From: an uncultured Methanomassiliicoccus sp.
GTDB lineage: Archaea > Thermoplasmatota > Thermoplasmata > Methanomassiliicoccales > Methanomassiliicoccaceae
Assembly (NCBI GenBank): GCA_905202485.1
Contig: CAJKRY010000025.1
Span: 1-9,285, forward strand
Reading direction: 5' to 3'
DNA length: 9,285 nucleotides
The stretch's first letter is position 1. Each line of letters opens with the position of its first letter. The notes beneath the pieces are model-generated. The model was not told where the DNA came from and searched no databases. It saw nothing but the letters and a program-made list of their open reading frames with translations. The translations under genes and the position numbers were made by a program. This document shows positions 1 through 7,023 of this stretch, in pieces.

Positions 1-7
1 TCTTAAC

Positions 8-55
8 AGTAAATGCGCAGGGGAATATGACTTAGCGATTGAGTTCCCCTGCGCT
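8..55 (+). repeat. 48-bp palindromic hairpin repeat, left copy
   Basis: An 11-bp perfect inverted repeat, GCGCAGGGGAA (15-25) and TTCCCCTGCGC (44-54), encloses an 18-nt loop (26-43). The same 48 bp occurs in reverse orientation at 8708-8755 with 45 of 48 positions identical. All three differences fall in the centre of the loop (positions 33-35), so both stems and the flanking AGTAAAT are unchanged. It lies outside any gene. It could be a dispersed REP/MITE-like element or a structured transcript end; the sequence does not decide which. Confidence 0.85.
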
Positions 56-149
56 AGTAGTCTCATTTAGATAAGCAGTGTAACAACAAACACAGATAAC
101 AAATTTCTATTCTGAAAATCAAGCGATGTATTTACACAACAAAGAGTTC

Positions 150-155
150 AAAAAA
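150..155 (-). terminator. oligo-T terminator of tRNA-Phe
   Basis: A run of six T on the minus strand begins 8 nt after the tRNA discriminator base, within a T-rich stretch. Archaeal RNA polymerase commonly terminates at such runs after tRNA genes. No hairpin is needed or seen. Confidence 0.5.
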
Positions 156-162
156 CAAAGAG

Positions 163-235
163 TGCCGCAGGCCGGGCTCGAACCAGCGACTTCAAGATCT
201 TCAGTCTTGCACTCTCCCAGCTGAGTTACTGCGGC
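163..235 (-). tRNA. tRNA-Phe (anticodon GAA)
   Basis: Read on the minus strand, this folds as a full cloverleaf of 73 nt. The acceptor stem GCCGCAG/CTGCGGC pairs over 7 of 7 positions. The D stem is ACTC/GAGT with GG in the loop. The anticodon stem CAAGA/TCTTG carries the loop CTGAAGA. The variable loop has five nucleotides, and the T arm is GCTGG/CCGGC with loop TTCGAGC. The anticodon GAA (200-202) reads UUC/UUU, so the gene decodes phenylalanine. The discriminator is A73 and no CCA is encoded, so CCA would be added after transcription. There is no intron. The gene diverges from the rhomboid gene. Confidence 0.97.
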
Positions 236-260
236 GTTATGTCGAGAGTAAATACCAATT

Positions 261-270
261 CCTTATTAAT
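261..270 (-). promoter_or_regulatory. putative TATA box (box A) of tRNA-Phe
   Basis: On the minus strand the sequence ATTAATAAGG is centred about 30 nt upstream of the first tRNA base. That is the distance expected for an archaeal TATA box with transcription starting a few nucleotides before the mature 5' end. The call rests on position and AT content only. Confidence 0.4.
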
Positions 271-346
271 CTTTGCCTTCTTTTGTATCTGCAAATTACA
301 GATTTGAAGCGAAAGTAACAAAAGCAGAATTCAAAATACATCAGAT

Positions 347-1213
347 GTGGATGCTTTAGCCGGCGTAGTAATTGGCATAATTGCAATATGCGTACTGTTA
401 TCGTTTTTTAAGAAGCTGGATCTGTCGATAACGCTAGTACTGTGCAATATTGTAATATTTATCTTAACAATGTTTTGGCCAGGATCAACAAATAATGTAC
501 TAGAATTCTCTCCGATTTATCTTGAGACTGGGGAAAATCTGTATACTCTGCTGACGAGCATGTTTGCACACGCCGGTATTTTCCATCTGCTGGGAAACAT
601 GCTTTTCCTGATCCTGTTAGGACCTGCCCTGGAACAAAGAATAGGCAAACTGAAGTTTGCAGTAGTTTATTTCCTGTCGGGAATAGTGGCAACACTAACA
701 TTCAGTGCAGTCCTGTGGAATGAGCCAGTATATTTACTCGGAGCATCCGGAGCAATATCCGGCATCATCGGTACTTTCCTGGTTACATATCCAAGGGACA
801 AAATAACCATGATTCTGGGATTTATTCTCGTTCCTGACGCTCCTGTCTGGGCTGTTTCAGCAGTCTGGTTCTTATTCAATGTAGTAATCGCAGTAGGAAG
901 TCCGCAGACCGCATGGGAAGCCCACCTCGGAGGATTCCTGGCCGGAGCGGTGATCGGACTCCTATTTTACAAATCAGTCAAAAGCGAACATGCAGACAAA
1001 GTTCCTGAAATGAGCTCATTAGAACAGATGGTCACGAACAGCAAGCAGAGAGAGGCTGTTGAAGCTTTAAGGGGCGAGACAAACCCGGACATCAGGAAAG
1101 CATGGATGGAGCATTTTGCTGAAAACACCCAGTGTCCGAACTGCGGCAGTATGATGAAATGGAGCAAGAACTCATTCAAATGCAACTGCGGCTACTCAAG
1201 GAAGATAAAATGA
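347..1213 (+). CDS. Rhomboid-family intramembrane serine protease with C-terminal zinc ribbon
   Basis: A polytopic membrane protein of 288 aa that would cleave transmembrane substrates inside the bilayer. The rhomboid signature is complete: HLLGN (His80, Asn84), a GASG motif with nucleophile Ser134, and EAHLGG with catalytic His193. About six core membrane helices lie between residues 26 and 209, with one more hydrophobic segment at 4-22. The segment GPALEQRIG (92-100) matches the conserved loop after the second core helix. A soluble tail of about 80 residues follows and ends in a CPNCG...CNCG zinc ribbon (Cys263, Cys266, Cys279, Cys281), which is additional to the rhomboid core and might bind a partner or substrate. 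The start is GTG; no other start lies between it and the in-frame stop at 305, and no Shine-Dalgarno site is visible. Its stop overlaps the next gene's ATG. The substrate is unknown. Confidence 0.9.
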   Translation: MDALAGVVIGIIAICVLLSFFKKLDLSITLVLCNIVIFILTMFWPGSTNNVLEFSPIYLETGENLYTLLTSMFAHAGIFHLLGNMLFLILLGPALEQRIGKLKFAVVYFLSGIVATLTFSAVLWNEPVYLLGASGAISGIIGTFLVTYPRDKITMILGFILVPDAPVWAVSAVWFLFNVVIAVGSPQTAWEAHLGGFLAGAVIGLLFYKSVKSEHADKVPEMSSLEQMVTNSKQREAVEALRGETNPDIRKAWMEHFAENTQCPNCGSMMKWSKNSFKCNCGYSRKIK

Positions 1214-1770
1214 TCAGCCTGCTGGTAGAAGGATTTCTCAAAAAAGAAAACGGGCAGCTGCTGGAAGCACATTCAACAGTTACCGCCGTCACCATTGATG
1301 ATTTTACTCTGCTGGTAGACACGTCTTCAAAGGAGTACAGGAGCAGGCTGCTTGACGGACTGAAACGTGCAGGAATAAAAGCAGAAGATGTTGACGCGCT
1401 CATTCTTACCCACTCACATAATGATCATACTGCAAATACCGACCTGTTTCCGAATGCAAAGGTAATGATGCATCCGTTGGAAGAGTCAAGCATTCCATGC
1501 TGCCATGTGCACGATAATGAAGAAATATTTCCAGGAATCAGAATTTTTCATACTCCGGGACATACTGCCGGATCAATCAGCGTGCTTGTAGAAGATGAGC
1601 GCTGTGTGATTGCGGGGGATGCCATTCCCACCGAAGATAACATCCTTAGAAACCTGCCTCCCGGCATAAACATCGACAGAGATCTGGCCATGGCAAGCAT
1701 GCACAGAATCCTCTCGATGGCAGACAGCATAATCCCCGGTCACGGCAGGAAAATAGACCTGCGCGTGTAA
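1210..1770 (+). CDS. Metallo-beta-lactamase-fold hydrolase (MBLAC1-like)
   Basis: A compact cytosolic protein of 186 aa with the metal-binding motifs of the MBL superfamily: THSHNDH (His68, His70, Asp72, His73), TPGHTAGS (His118), AGDA (Asp137) and PGHG (His178). A two-metal hydrolase site is therefore expected. The single-domain length and the motif followed by N-x-x-LFP resemble MBLAC1/glyoxalase II-like members. The substrate (thioester, nucleic acid or other) cannot be read from the sequence. I place the start at the ATG overlapping the rhomboid stop (ATGA), preceded by an AAGGAAG Shine-Dalgarno-like stretch. An in-frame upstream start at 1132 would add 26 residues that lie over the rhomboid zinc ribbon and precede the fold. 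The overlap suggests translational coupling with the rhomboid gene. Confidence 0.88.
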   Translation: MISLLVEGFLKKENGQLLEAHSTVTAVTIDDFTLLVDTSSKEYRSRLLDGLKRAGIKAEDVDALILTHSHNDHTANTDLFPNAKVMMHPLEESSIPCCHVHDNEEIFPGIRIFHTPGHTAGSISVLVEDERCVIAGDAIPTEDNILRNLPPGINIDRDLAMASMHRILSMADSIIPGHGRKIDLRV

Positions 1771-1785
1771 GAGATTCAATGAACA

Positions 1786-1795
1786 ATATAATATA
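1786..1795 (+). promoter_or_regulatory. putative TATA box of the surface-protein gene
   Basis: The AT-only stretch ATATAATATA lies in the 75-bp gap after the MBL gene. A start of transcription about 26 nt downstream, near 1816, would leave a leader of roughly 30 nt before the ATG at 1846. Confidence 0.4.
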
Positions 1796-1845
1796 CAGCT
1801 TGCTGAAAAAGTAGCACCCGCTCCTGAAGAGCGTGGGGAAAAATT

Positions 1846-2763
1846 ATGAAGAAACTCAGTATGGCTATAGCGATTATTGTGGTCCTGGCATTGATAGGGA
1901 CTGCAGCTTATGCCGTGCTTGTTTATGATGACAACAAGGCTGACGATAACAAAAATAACAGCAATCAGAATCAGCCTCAGCAGGATCAGAACAAGACGGT
2001 TGTGGCTCCGGTAGAGACCGACAATAAAAACATCACTCTTTCTGTAAAATATCCCGGACAGGGTGTAGGCGGATACAGTTACTCTACACATCAGACATAT
2101 ACATTTGAACTGACGGTGGATTCCAACGGCTGGGCGGGAAAAAGCAACATTATGATTTTCGGTGAACGCAGCGACGGCGGCATAGACACCGGGTGCATGA
2201 ATGTATCAGTTAATGGAAACACAATCCAGACAACTAAGAATTACGTCGAGCCTGAAAATGTGCTCAGCGCGATGGTTAAGAATGTGAGCGTTTCAAACGG
2301 AAGCAGCCAGAATATTCCAGTAGAGGTAACGTTCAACCGTGTAGGCACATTCACAGTAACATTCCAGGCATTCGATGAAAAAGGCAATCCGGTATCTGCG
2401 CCTTTGAGATGTTCCGGGCTGAGCGTACCGGAAAGCGGTAAGATAGGACTCAGCGTCAATGAACATTCTACCAAAGATGTCAACGGGAAGAAGTACACTG
2501 AAATCAAAACTGATGTTGTGAATAACACGAACGTCAGAGTTACCATAAATGCTTCTGATTTTTATCTTGTTAACGGCTCCAAGTCAATTCAGGCAGACTC
2601 TGAACTGTCCAGTCCGGCAAGCAGGATGTTAGACTTCAGCGGAAACTCGTCGGGCAACGATAAGATGGAAGCAGACCTGTACTTCGATTATTCCGGTTCT
2701 CTGGCAGGATATCACCTTGAATACAGAGGCGCGTATGGTGCGGATAATGCCCCTCTGAATTGA
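1846..2763 (+). CDS. Membrane-anchored extracellular protein with possible DUF4352/telokin-like C-terminal domain
   Basis: I cannot assign a function. The 305-aa product starts with a short basic stretch and one hydrophobic helix (about 5-26), a signal anchor or signal peptide without a lipobox Cys. A low-complexity Asp/Asn/Gln/Lys linker follows (about 28-50). The rest is beta-rich: an Ig-like segment (about 62-195) and a second module (about 200-295). In the second module, N-x-T...SDFYLVNGS...KMEADLYFDYSGS...YHLEYRG resembles the DUF4352/telokin-like pattern found in archaeal and bacterial surface proteins; this is recalled, not searched. Eight N-x-S/T sequons (Asn62, 119, 146, 151, 226, 235, 243, 267) suggest N-glycosylation outside the cell. 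Cys117 and Cys189 could form a disulfide. The ATG follows a weak GGGG ribosome-binding candidate. Confidence 0.75.
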   Translation: MKKLSMAIAIIVVLALIGTAAYAVLVYDDNKADDNKNNSNQNQPQQDQNKTVVAPVETDNKNITLSVKYPGQGVGGYSYSTHQTYTFELTVDSNGWAGKSNIMIFGERSDGGIDTGCMNVSVNGNTIQTTKNYVEPENVLSAMVKNVSVSNGSSQNIPVEVTFNRVGTFTVTFQAFDEKGNPVSAPLRCSGLSVPESGKIGLSVNEHSTKDVNGKKYTEIKTDVVNNTNVRVTINASDFYLVNGSKSIQADSELSSPASRMLDFSGNSSGNDKMEADLYFDYSGSLAGYHLEYRGAYGADNAPLN

Positions 2764-2780
2764 GACTCCGCATCCAAACC

Positions 2781-2789
2781 TTAAGATAT
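2781..2789 (+). promoter_or_regulatory. putative TATA box of the aldo/keto reductase gene (leaderless)
   Basis: TTAAGATAT is centred about 26 nt before the ATG at 2811, and no Shine-Dalgarno sequence lies between. The spacing fits transcription starting at or next to the start codon, giving a leaderless mRNA. Confidence 0.4.
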
Positions 2790-2810
2790 TTCGCAGTCCT
2801 AGCTCTGCCT

Positions 2811-3629
2811 ATGAATGACGTGTCTTCAGAGAAAATCAAGCTTCGCAACGGTACAGAAGTGCCTGTATTAGGCTTCGGAACATTCAAAATCTCTAATGAA
2901 GACGTATACCAGATAGTGCTGGATGCGCTCGATGCCGGTTACAGGCATATCGATACCGCAGCCTACTACGGAAATGAAGAAGGAATAGGCAGAGCAATCA
3001 GGGACTCAAAAATCCCGTCTGAAGAAATTTTTGTAACAAGCAAAGTGTGGTACAGTGAAGACGGCTATGATGAAACGATAAAAGCCTTTGAGAAAAGCGA
3101 GTCCCTTTTAGGCAAAATTGATCTTTATCTGATACACTGGCCGCGGGGCAAGAACCGCCTTGAAATGTGGAGAGCCCTTGAGCATCTGGAGAATGAAGGC
3201 AGAATTAAAGCTGCAGGTGTAAGCAATTATATGGAAAGGCATCTGGAAGAGATTGAAAGACATGGAATGATCATGCCTTTGGTAGACCAGGTAGAGTTTT
3301 CTCCCTTCCTTTACAAAAAAGGCCTTCTGGAATACTGCAGATCTAAAAACATCATTTTGGAAGCATACAGTCCGCTGACCAGAGGAACACGCTTGAACGA
3401 TCCTGTTCTGAATGAAACAGCTCAAAAGTATGCTAAGACGCCGGCGCAGATCCTGCTCCGATGGGTTGTCCAGAAGAATATGATGCTGATTGCCAAGACA
3501 ACATCAAAAGAGAGAATGAAGGAAAACGCAGACATTTTTGATTTTAAGATTTTTGATGAGGATATGAGCAGATTAGACTCTCTCAACGAAGATTATCATA
3601 CAACATGGAATCCTGATGAGATAGAGTAG
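2811..3629 (+). CDS. Aldo/keto reductase
   Basis: A cytosolic NAD(P)H-dependent oxidoreductase with the (beta/alpha)8 fold, 272 aa, the normal length for prokaryotic AKRs. The catalytic tetrad is intact: Asp48 and Tyr53 in GYRHIDTAAYYGNE, Lys78 in VTSKVW, and His109 in LYLIHWP. GVSNY (136-140) and QVEFSP are the usual substrate/cofactor-side strands. The cofactor loop KTTSKER (229-235) with Asn239 matches the K-S/T-x-x-x-x-R...N pattern that contacts the adenosine 2'-phosphate in many NADPH-using members. It resembles the 2,5-diketo-gluconate/methylglyoxal reductase group, but its substrate cannot be inferred. I chose the ATG at 2811 because AKR homology begins just after it. The longer TTG frame from 2760 overlaps the previous stop, adds 17 non-family residues, and contains the TATA-like box. 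Confidence 0.9.
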   Translation: MNDVSSEKIKLRNGTEVPVLGFGTFKISNEDVYQIVLDALDAGYRHIDTAAYYGNEEGIGRAIRDSKIPSEEIFVTSKVWYSEDGYDETIKAFEKSESLLGKIDLYLIHWPRGKNRLEMWRALEHLENEGRIKAAGVSNYMERHLEEIERHGMIMPLVDQVEFSPFLYKKGLLEYCRSKNIILEAYSPLTRGTRLNDPVLNETAQKYAKTPAQILLRWVVQKNMMLIAKTTSKERMKENADIFDFKIFDEDMSRLDSLNEDYHTTWNPDEIE

Positions 3630-3681
3630 TTTCACCCACCCCCTCGCAAACCACTTAAGAAGAGTATGTGTTCAGACTCAT

Positions 3682-3687
3682 GGTGAT
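3682..3687 (+). promoter_or_regulatory. Shine-Dalgarno site that selects the TTG start of the helicase
   Basis: GGTGAT matches part of GGAGGTGATC, the complement of the conserved archaeal 16S rRNA 3' end. It lies 6 nt before the TTG at 3694. No in-frame ATG, GTG or TTG occurs nearby upstream, so this site supports the TTG as initiator. Confidence 0.55.
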
Positions 3688-3693
3688 TGGCTT

Positions 3694-5634
3694 TTGTCAG
3701 AGCGGGAACGCAAAGAAAGGGCGGAAAGCGAGTGCAGATTAGGTGCTAAGCTTGAGAAAAGCGGCAAGATCGATGCCGCCATTGAAGCATATCTGAGAGC
3801 GGTAGCAGAGTATCCTTCCCACAAAAAGGCCAATTACCGTCTGGCAGAGCTGTATGAAGAAAAAGGAGAGCTCATCAAGTCAAGCCATCACATGGATATG
3901 GCAATGCACGGCGGGCCTGCGAACATCCCTAAGTATGCGAAGAAGGCGCCTGTAAAAAAGGCTGCAGAACCGCTGCCGGACAAGAGAGCAATTCCGACGA
4001 TTGAGCCGAAAATCACCTACAGCCGAAAAATCGACCCGCAGAACGAAGAACGTCTGAATGCCAGAGATGATAAGAAAGTCAGAGCTTTGCTGCCGCTCAC
4101 CGGCGACAATTTCTTCGGCAGCTTTGAGTTTCTGAAAGAAATACAGAGAAAGGCGATTCCGCTTATTCTGCAGGGACGCAATGTGCTTGCTATTTCTTCT
4201 ACAGCCAGCGGAAAAACTGAAGCCGTGTTTGCACCGCTGGCAGAGCGGCTCATAAGAGAGGGATGGCTCGGTCTCTCAATCATTTACATCTCTCCTACCA
4301 GAGCTTTGATTTCCGACATCAGGCAGCGGCTGGAAAGCGTGCTCTCGCCTCTCGGTATCAGAGTCGCCCAGAGAGACGGGGACGTCAAAGACTTTGATGA
4401 AAACAATCCCCAGGAAGTTTTGGTAACTACCCCCGAATCTCTTGATTCCATGATCTGCTGGAAAAAGCATCAGCTGGATTCTGTAAAAGTAGTTGTGATC
4501 GATGAAGTACATATGCTGGACGGCAGTTACAGGGGAGATCAGCTGCAGATACTTTTAAGGCGGCTGAGAAGAGAAGTCGGCATTAAGTTCAATGTCTGCG
4601 CCATGTCTGCTACAATCGGAAAGCCGGAGAGGACAGCGGCGCGTTTCATGCCTTCTCCTAATATTGTCGAGTCTAAGGGAGGAAGGGGCATTGAGTATCA
4701 TATTACGCCGACTCTTGAAGATTCGCTGATCTGGGCAAGGCAGAACAACTGTTCTAAGATCTTAGTTTTCTGCAACAGCCCCAAGGATGCTGAAACAATT
4801 GCCTCCAACACTCTGAAATATTATTTCCCGTCAGATTCTGTGAGAGTCCACCACGGAAAGCTTGAAAAAGAAATGAGAAAGGAAACTGAAACGTTCCTCA
4901 GGGACGCTAAGACAGCAGTCTGCGCATGCACCTCTACTCTGGAAGTAGGAGTAGACATCGGAGACGTAGATCTTGTTATATTATACTCAATTCCTAAGTC
5001 CGTGGCATCTCTGGCTCAGAGAATAGGACGTTCAAACCGCCGCGGTTCGCATATCTCAGTTGCTGCAGTAGGGAAAGGCGGTCTGGCAGATTACTACCGC
5101 AATGTTCTGGACACAGTCCTTTTTGGAAAATTCGAGCCTGCTGAAGAGACGTTCGATCCTTCTGTACTCATTCAGCAGATTGTATCATGCTTAGCAAGCG
5201 GATCCAGAGGATTCGGGTTTTTTTCAGATCTATTTAAAGGCATCTGCAGCACGGATGATCTGAAGTCGATTGTAACTCATCTCATAGATAAGAAATACAT
5301 TCTTGAAGAAAACGGCATGCTCAGCCAGGGTCCAGCTGCAAAAGGCCTCGGACCTAAGATATATTCAAACATTGCCGGTTACGAGCAGAATTTAGTCATC
5401 GAAGCTTCCACAGGAATGCCGATAGGGCACGTCGAACTGCCTGTTGATAATATATTCATCCTGTCAGGCCAGGCATGGTCTGTAAAAAAGAAAGAAGAGA
5501 ATAAGATCGTCGTGGAAAAGGTTGACAGGCGGGCGGACGTTGCTAAGTTCTCCACCTATGAACAGAACGGGGCATTCCATAACATGCTACCGGATTCGTT
5601 AAAATCCAGAAGACTGATTACTGAGGCGAAATGA
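3694..5634 (+). CDS. Lhr-like superfamily 2 helicase with N-terminal TPR-like region
   Basis: A 646-aa ATP-dependent nucleic-acid helicase. Residues about 10-72 form a TPR-like helical repeat (KSGKIDAAIEAYLRAVAEYPSH), joined by a Lys/Pro-rich linker to the motor. Helicase motifs in order: Q-motif-like Gln151; Walker A TASGKT (170-175); Ia SPTRAL (200-205); Walker B DEVH (270-273); SAT (305-307); motif IV ILVFCNS (356-362); motif V TLEVGVDIG (415-423); motif VI QRIGRSNRRG (442-451). The DEVH box and the later GHVELP...FILSGQAWSV segment resemble the winged-helix and beta region of Lhr proteins. The C-terminus ends soon after this, so it is shorter than full Lhr. Lhr relatives act in DNA repair and possibly RNA metabolism; the role here is unknown. 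Start is TTG with a GGTGAT ribosome site. It overlaps the next gene. Confidence 0.88.
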   Translation: MSERERKERAESECRLGAKLEKSGKIDAAIEAYLRAVAEYPSHKKANYRLAELYEEKGELIKSSHHMDMAMHGGPANIPKYAKKAPVKKAAEPLPDKRAIPTIEPKITYSRKIDPQNEERLNARDDKKVRALLPLTGDNFFGSFEFLKEIQRKAIPLILQGRNVLAISSTASGKTEAVFAPLAERLIREGWLGLSIIYISPTRALISDIRQRLESVLSPLGIRVAQRDGDVKDFDENNPQEVLVTTPESLDSMICWKKHQLDSVKVVVIDEVHMLDGSYRGDQLQILLRRLRREVGIKFNVCAMSATIGKPERTAARFMPSPNIVESKGGRGIEYHITPTLEDSLIWARQNNCSKILVFCNSPKDAETIASNTLKYYFPSDSVRVHHGKLEKEMRKETETFLRDAKTAVCACTSTLEVGVDIGDVDLVILYSIPKSVASLAQRIGRSNRRGSHISVAAVGKGGLADYYRNVLDTVLFGKFEPAEETFDPSVLIQQIVSCLASGSRGFGFFSDLFKGICSTDDLKSIVTHLIDKKYILEENGMLSQGPAAKGLGPKIYSNIAGYEQNLVIEASTGMPIGHVELPVDNIFILSGQAWSVKKKEENKIVVEKVDRRADVAKFSTYEQNGAFHNMLPDSLKSRRLITEAK

Positions 5635-6560
5635 TGAGTGAACTGATCAACGCTTATTATGAATACATTACAATGTTCGGAGAATCTCCTCACGACATAC
5701 CTTCTCCTGAGCTGAGAAACACAATTTTCAAGTTTATTGATAAAAAGGTAAATTTCGCTACAGTAAAATTCAAACTTGACAATTCTGAAGATGAAAGCTA
5801 CCCGGTCCCTTCACAGGAAGTCATCGTTTCTATGAGCAGGCTTGTATTAAATCTGGACCTGGATGAACTGGAAGTCCGGCTGAGAACTCTCATGGAGCTG
5901 CCTGAAGATCTGAACGACGCTAAAGGAAAACTTCTGGATTTTGAAGAGTATCTCGGCAATTATGCATCTAACGCCGGGGCATGGGCTGAATTGGCTGCCT
6001 GCTTCTGGCATCTGCAGGCCCCGGAAGAATGGCCTGTGGTGAATTCAGCTTCAATGAAATATCTGCAGAAAAACGGTGAAATCGGCAGAGGCGACGATGT
6101 GCAGAACTGCATTGAGTGCATTCTTGCCATGAACACGCTGTCTGAAGAAACTGGAATGAGTTCTGCAGCCCTCGCAACGCTGATGTACGCTTTGATGAAT
6201 GAAATCATCGAACCTTCTGAAGACGATATCAGCGGTGAACTTCTGGATTATGCAAAAACCTGCGATGCCGCCGGAGATCTTGAATCTGCATTGATGATTT
6301 ATGAGATTCTGCTGCACATCAAGCCTGATATCAACATAATGATCAGAAAATCAGAAATTTATGAATCTCAGGGCCTGATCATGGCTGCGATAGGCGAAGC
6401 TGAATCAGCAGTAGAACTGAAGCCGGAAAGCATGAAGTGCCACAAGAGGCTCTTGTCTCTGTACAAAGACAAGAAAATGGTCAAAGAGTTCAATGCTGAA
6501 GTCAAGAGATACGAGCCCATCTGGGAAAAGAAGAAGACTGAAAAACAAGGACAAAATTAA
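5631..6560 (+). CDS. Tetratricopeptide-repeat protein coupled to the helicase gene
   Basis: A soluble, acidic, all-helical protein of 309 aa with no signal peptide or membrane segment. Two clear TPR units are visible at about 203-232 (YAKTCDAAGDLESALMIYE...IKPD) and 237-266 (KSEIYESQGLIMAAIGEAESAVELKP), with a degenerate one after 270. The region 116-165 (NAGAWAELAACFWHL) also looks TPR-like. The first 100 residues match no family I recognise. TPRs are protein-binding scaffolds and no catalytic motif is visible. The gene starts ATGATG across the helicase stop. GAGG at 5623-5626 is 7 nt from the second ATG (5634) and 4 nt from the first, so 5634 may be the true initiator. Because the helicase also carries a TPR-like region, a physical partnership is plausible but not shown. 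Confidence 0.8.
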   Translation: MMSELINAYYEYITMFGESPHDIPSPELRNTIFKFIDKKVNFATVKFKLDNSEDESYPVPSQEVIVSMSRLVLNLDLDELEVRLRTLMELPEDLNDAKGKLLDFEEYLGNYASNAGAWAELAACFWHLQAPEEWPVVNSASMKYLQKNGEIGRGDDVQNCIECILAMNTLSEETGMSSAALATLMYALMNEIIEPSEDDISGELLDYAKTCDAAGDLESALMIYEILLHIKPDINIMIRKSEIYESQGLIMAAIGEAESAVELKPESMKCHKRLLSLYKDKKMVKEFNAEVKRYEPIWEKKKTEKQGQN

Positions 6561-6574
6561 TCTATTGCCGTTTG

Positions 6575-7015
6575 ATGAGAGATAGTATGATGATTGACAT
6601 AGAAAGAAGAAAAGCGCTGCTCTGGAGATCAGTGGCATCAATCATTCTTCTTTTCGGTCTTATGATATTCATGGTATGCTGGGTGCTTTTAGCAAGTCCC
6701 AATATGAGCAATACTGTGAATGCCGCTGTAACTCTCATTGCAGTGCTGATTGCGGTCGGGGCCCTGATTTCAATCTGGATCACCTGGTCGATTTCATTCC
6801 CAGTTCCGATGCAGCCTGGATACTACCGCAGCAACAGAAGGATCAGAGCGGTCACCGCCGGAGTCTGTCTCATAATCTGGGCAGTGTTCGGAATCATGTG
6901 GATTATCTTCTTCTCAGGAGATTACTCAATACTTCAGAATACAGGAATCCTGCTTGCCGCTACAGTTGTGATTATGGGAGTAGGGTGGGTGGCATCCGAA
7001 ATCGGACGCCACTGA
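6575..7015 (+). CDS. Small four-helix membrane protein of unknown function
   Basis: A 146-aa integral membrane protein that I do not recognise. After a charged N-terminus (IERRKALLWRS) there are four hydrophobic helices at about 18-40, 48-72, 90-113 and 123-142. A short loop with PVPMQPGYY and a basic SNRRIR stretch separates the second and third, so the positive charges predict cytosolic N-terminus, central loop and C-terminus. No catalytic or binding motif is seen. The start is uncertain: ATG codons at 6575, 6587 and 6590 are in frame. An AT-rich box near 6553-6563 is about 26-30 nt before 6587, which would suit a leaderless start there. The gene begins 14 bp after the TPR gene, so read-through from that operon is also possible. 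Confidence 0.7.
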   Translation: MRDSMMIDIERRKALLWRSVASIILLFGLMIFMVCWVLLASPNMSNTVNAAVTLIAVLIAVGALISIWITWSISFPVPMQPGYYRSNRRIRAVTAGVCLIIWAVFGIMWIIFFSGDYSILQNTGILLAATVVIMGVGWVASEIGRH

Positions 7016-7023
7016 AAAATTTT
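7015..7023. terminator. possible shared bidirectional oligo-T terminator between convergent genes
   Basis: AAAAATTTT spans the 6-bp gap between the two stop codons. It reads as four T after the plus-strand gene and five T after the minus-strand gene. No hairpin accompanies it. The runs are short for archaeal termination, so antisense read-through is equally possible. Confidence 0.3.

Noticed and set aside
8..55. Hairpin as a CRISPR repeat
   Set aside because: Only one unit is present at each site, there is no spacer-repeat periodicity, and no cas gene lies in the window.
1132..1209. Upstream in-frame extension of the MBL hydrolase
   Set aside because: It adds 26 residues read from the rhomboid zinc-ribbon coding sequence in another frame, precedes the MBL fold, and competes with an ATGA start that has a ribosome-binding site.
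1573..2091. Long minus-strand ORF of 172 codons
   Set aside because: It lies antisense to the MBL and surface-protein genes, has an unlikely amino-acid mix with no family resemblance, and is explained by the codon bias of the true genes.
2760..2810. TTG-initiated extension of the aldo/keto reductase
   Set aside because: The 17 extra residues do not match AKR N-termini, the start overlaps the previous gene's stop, and the stretch contains the TATA-like box of the leaderless ATG start.
3680..3742. 20-codon ORF (ATG GTG ATT ...) overlapping the helicase start in another frame
   Set aside because: It is short, has no ribosome site of its own, and its second codon region is the helicase Shine-Dalgarno; it may be a chance frame, with no sign of a leader peptide or programmed frameshift.
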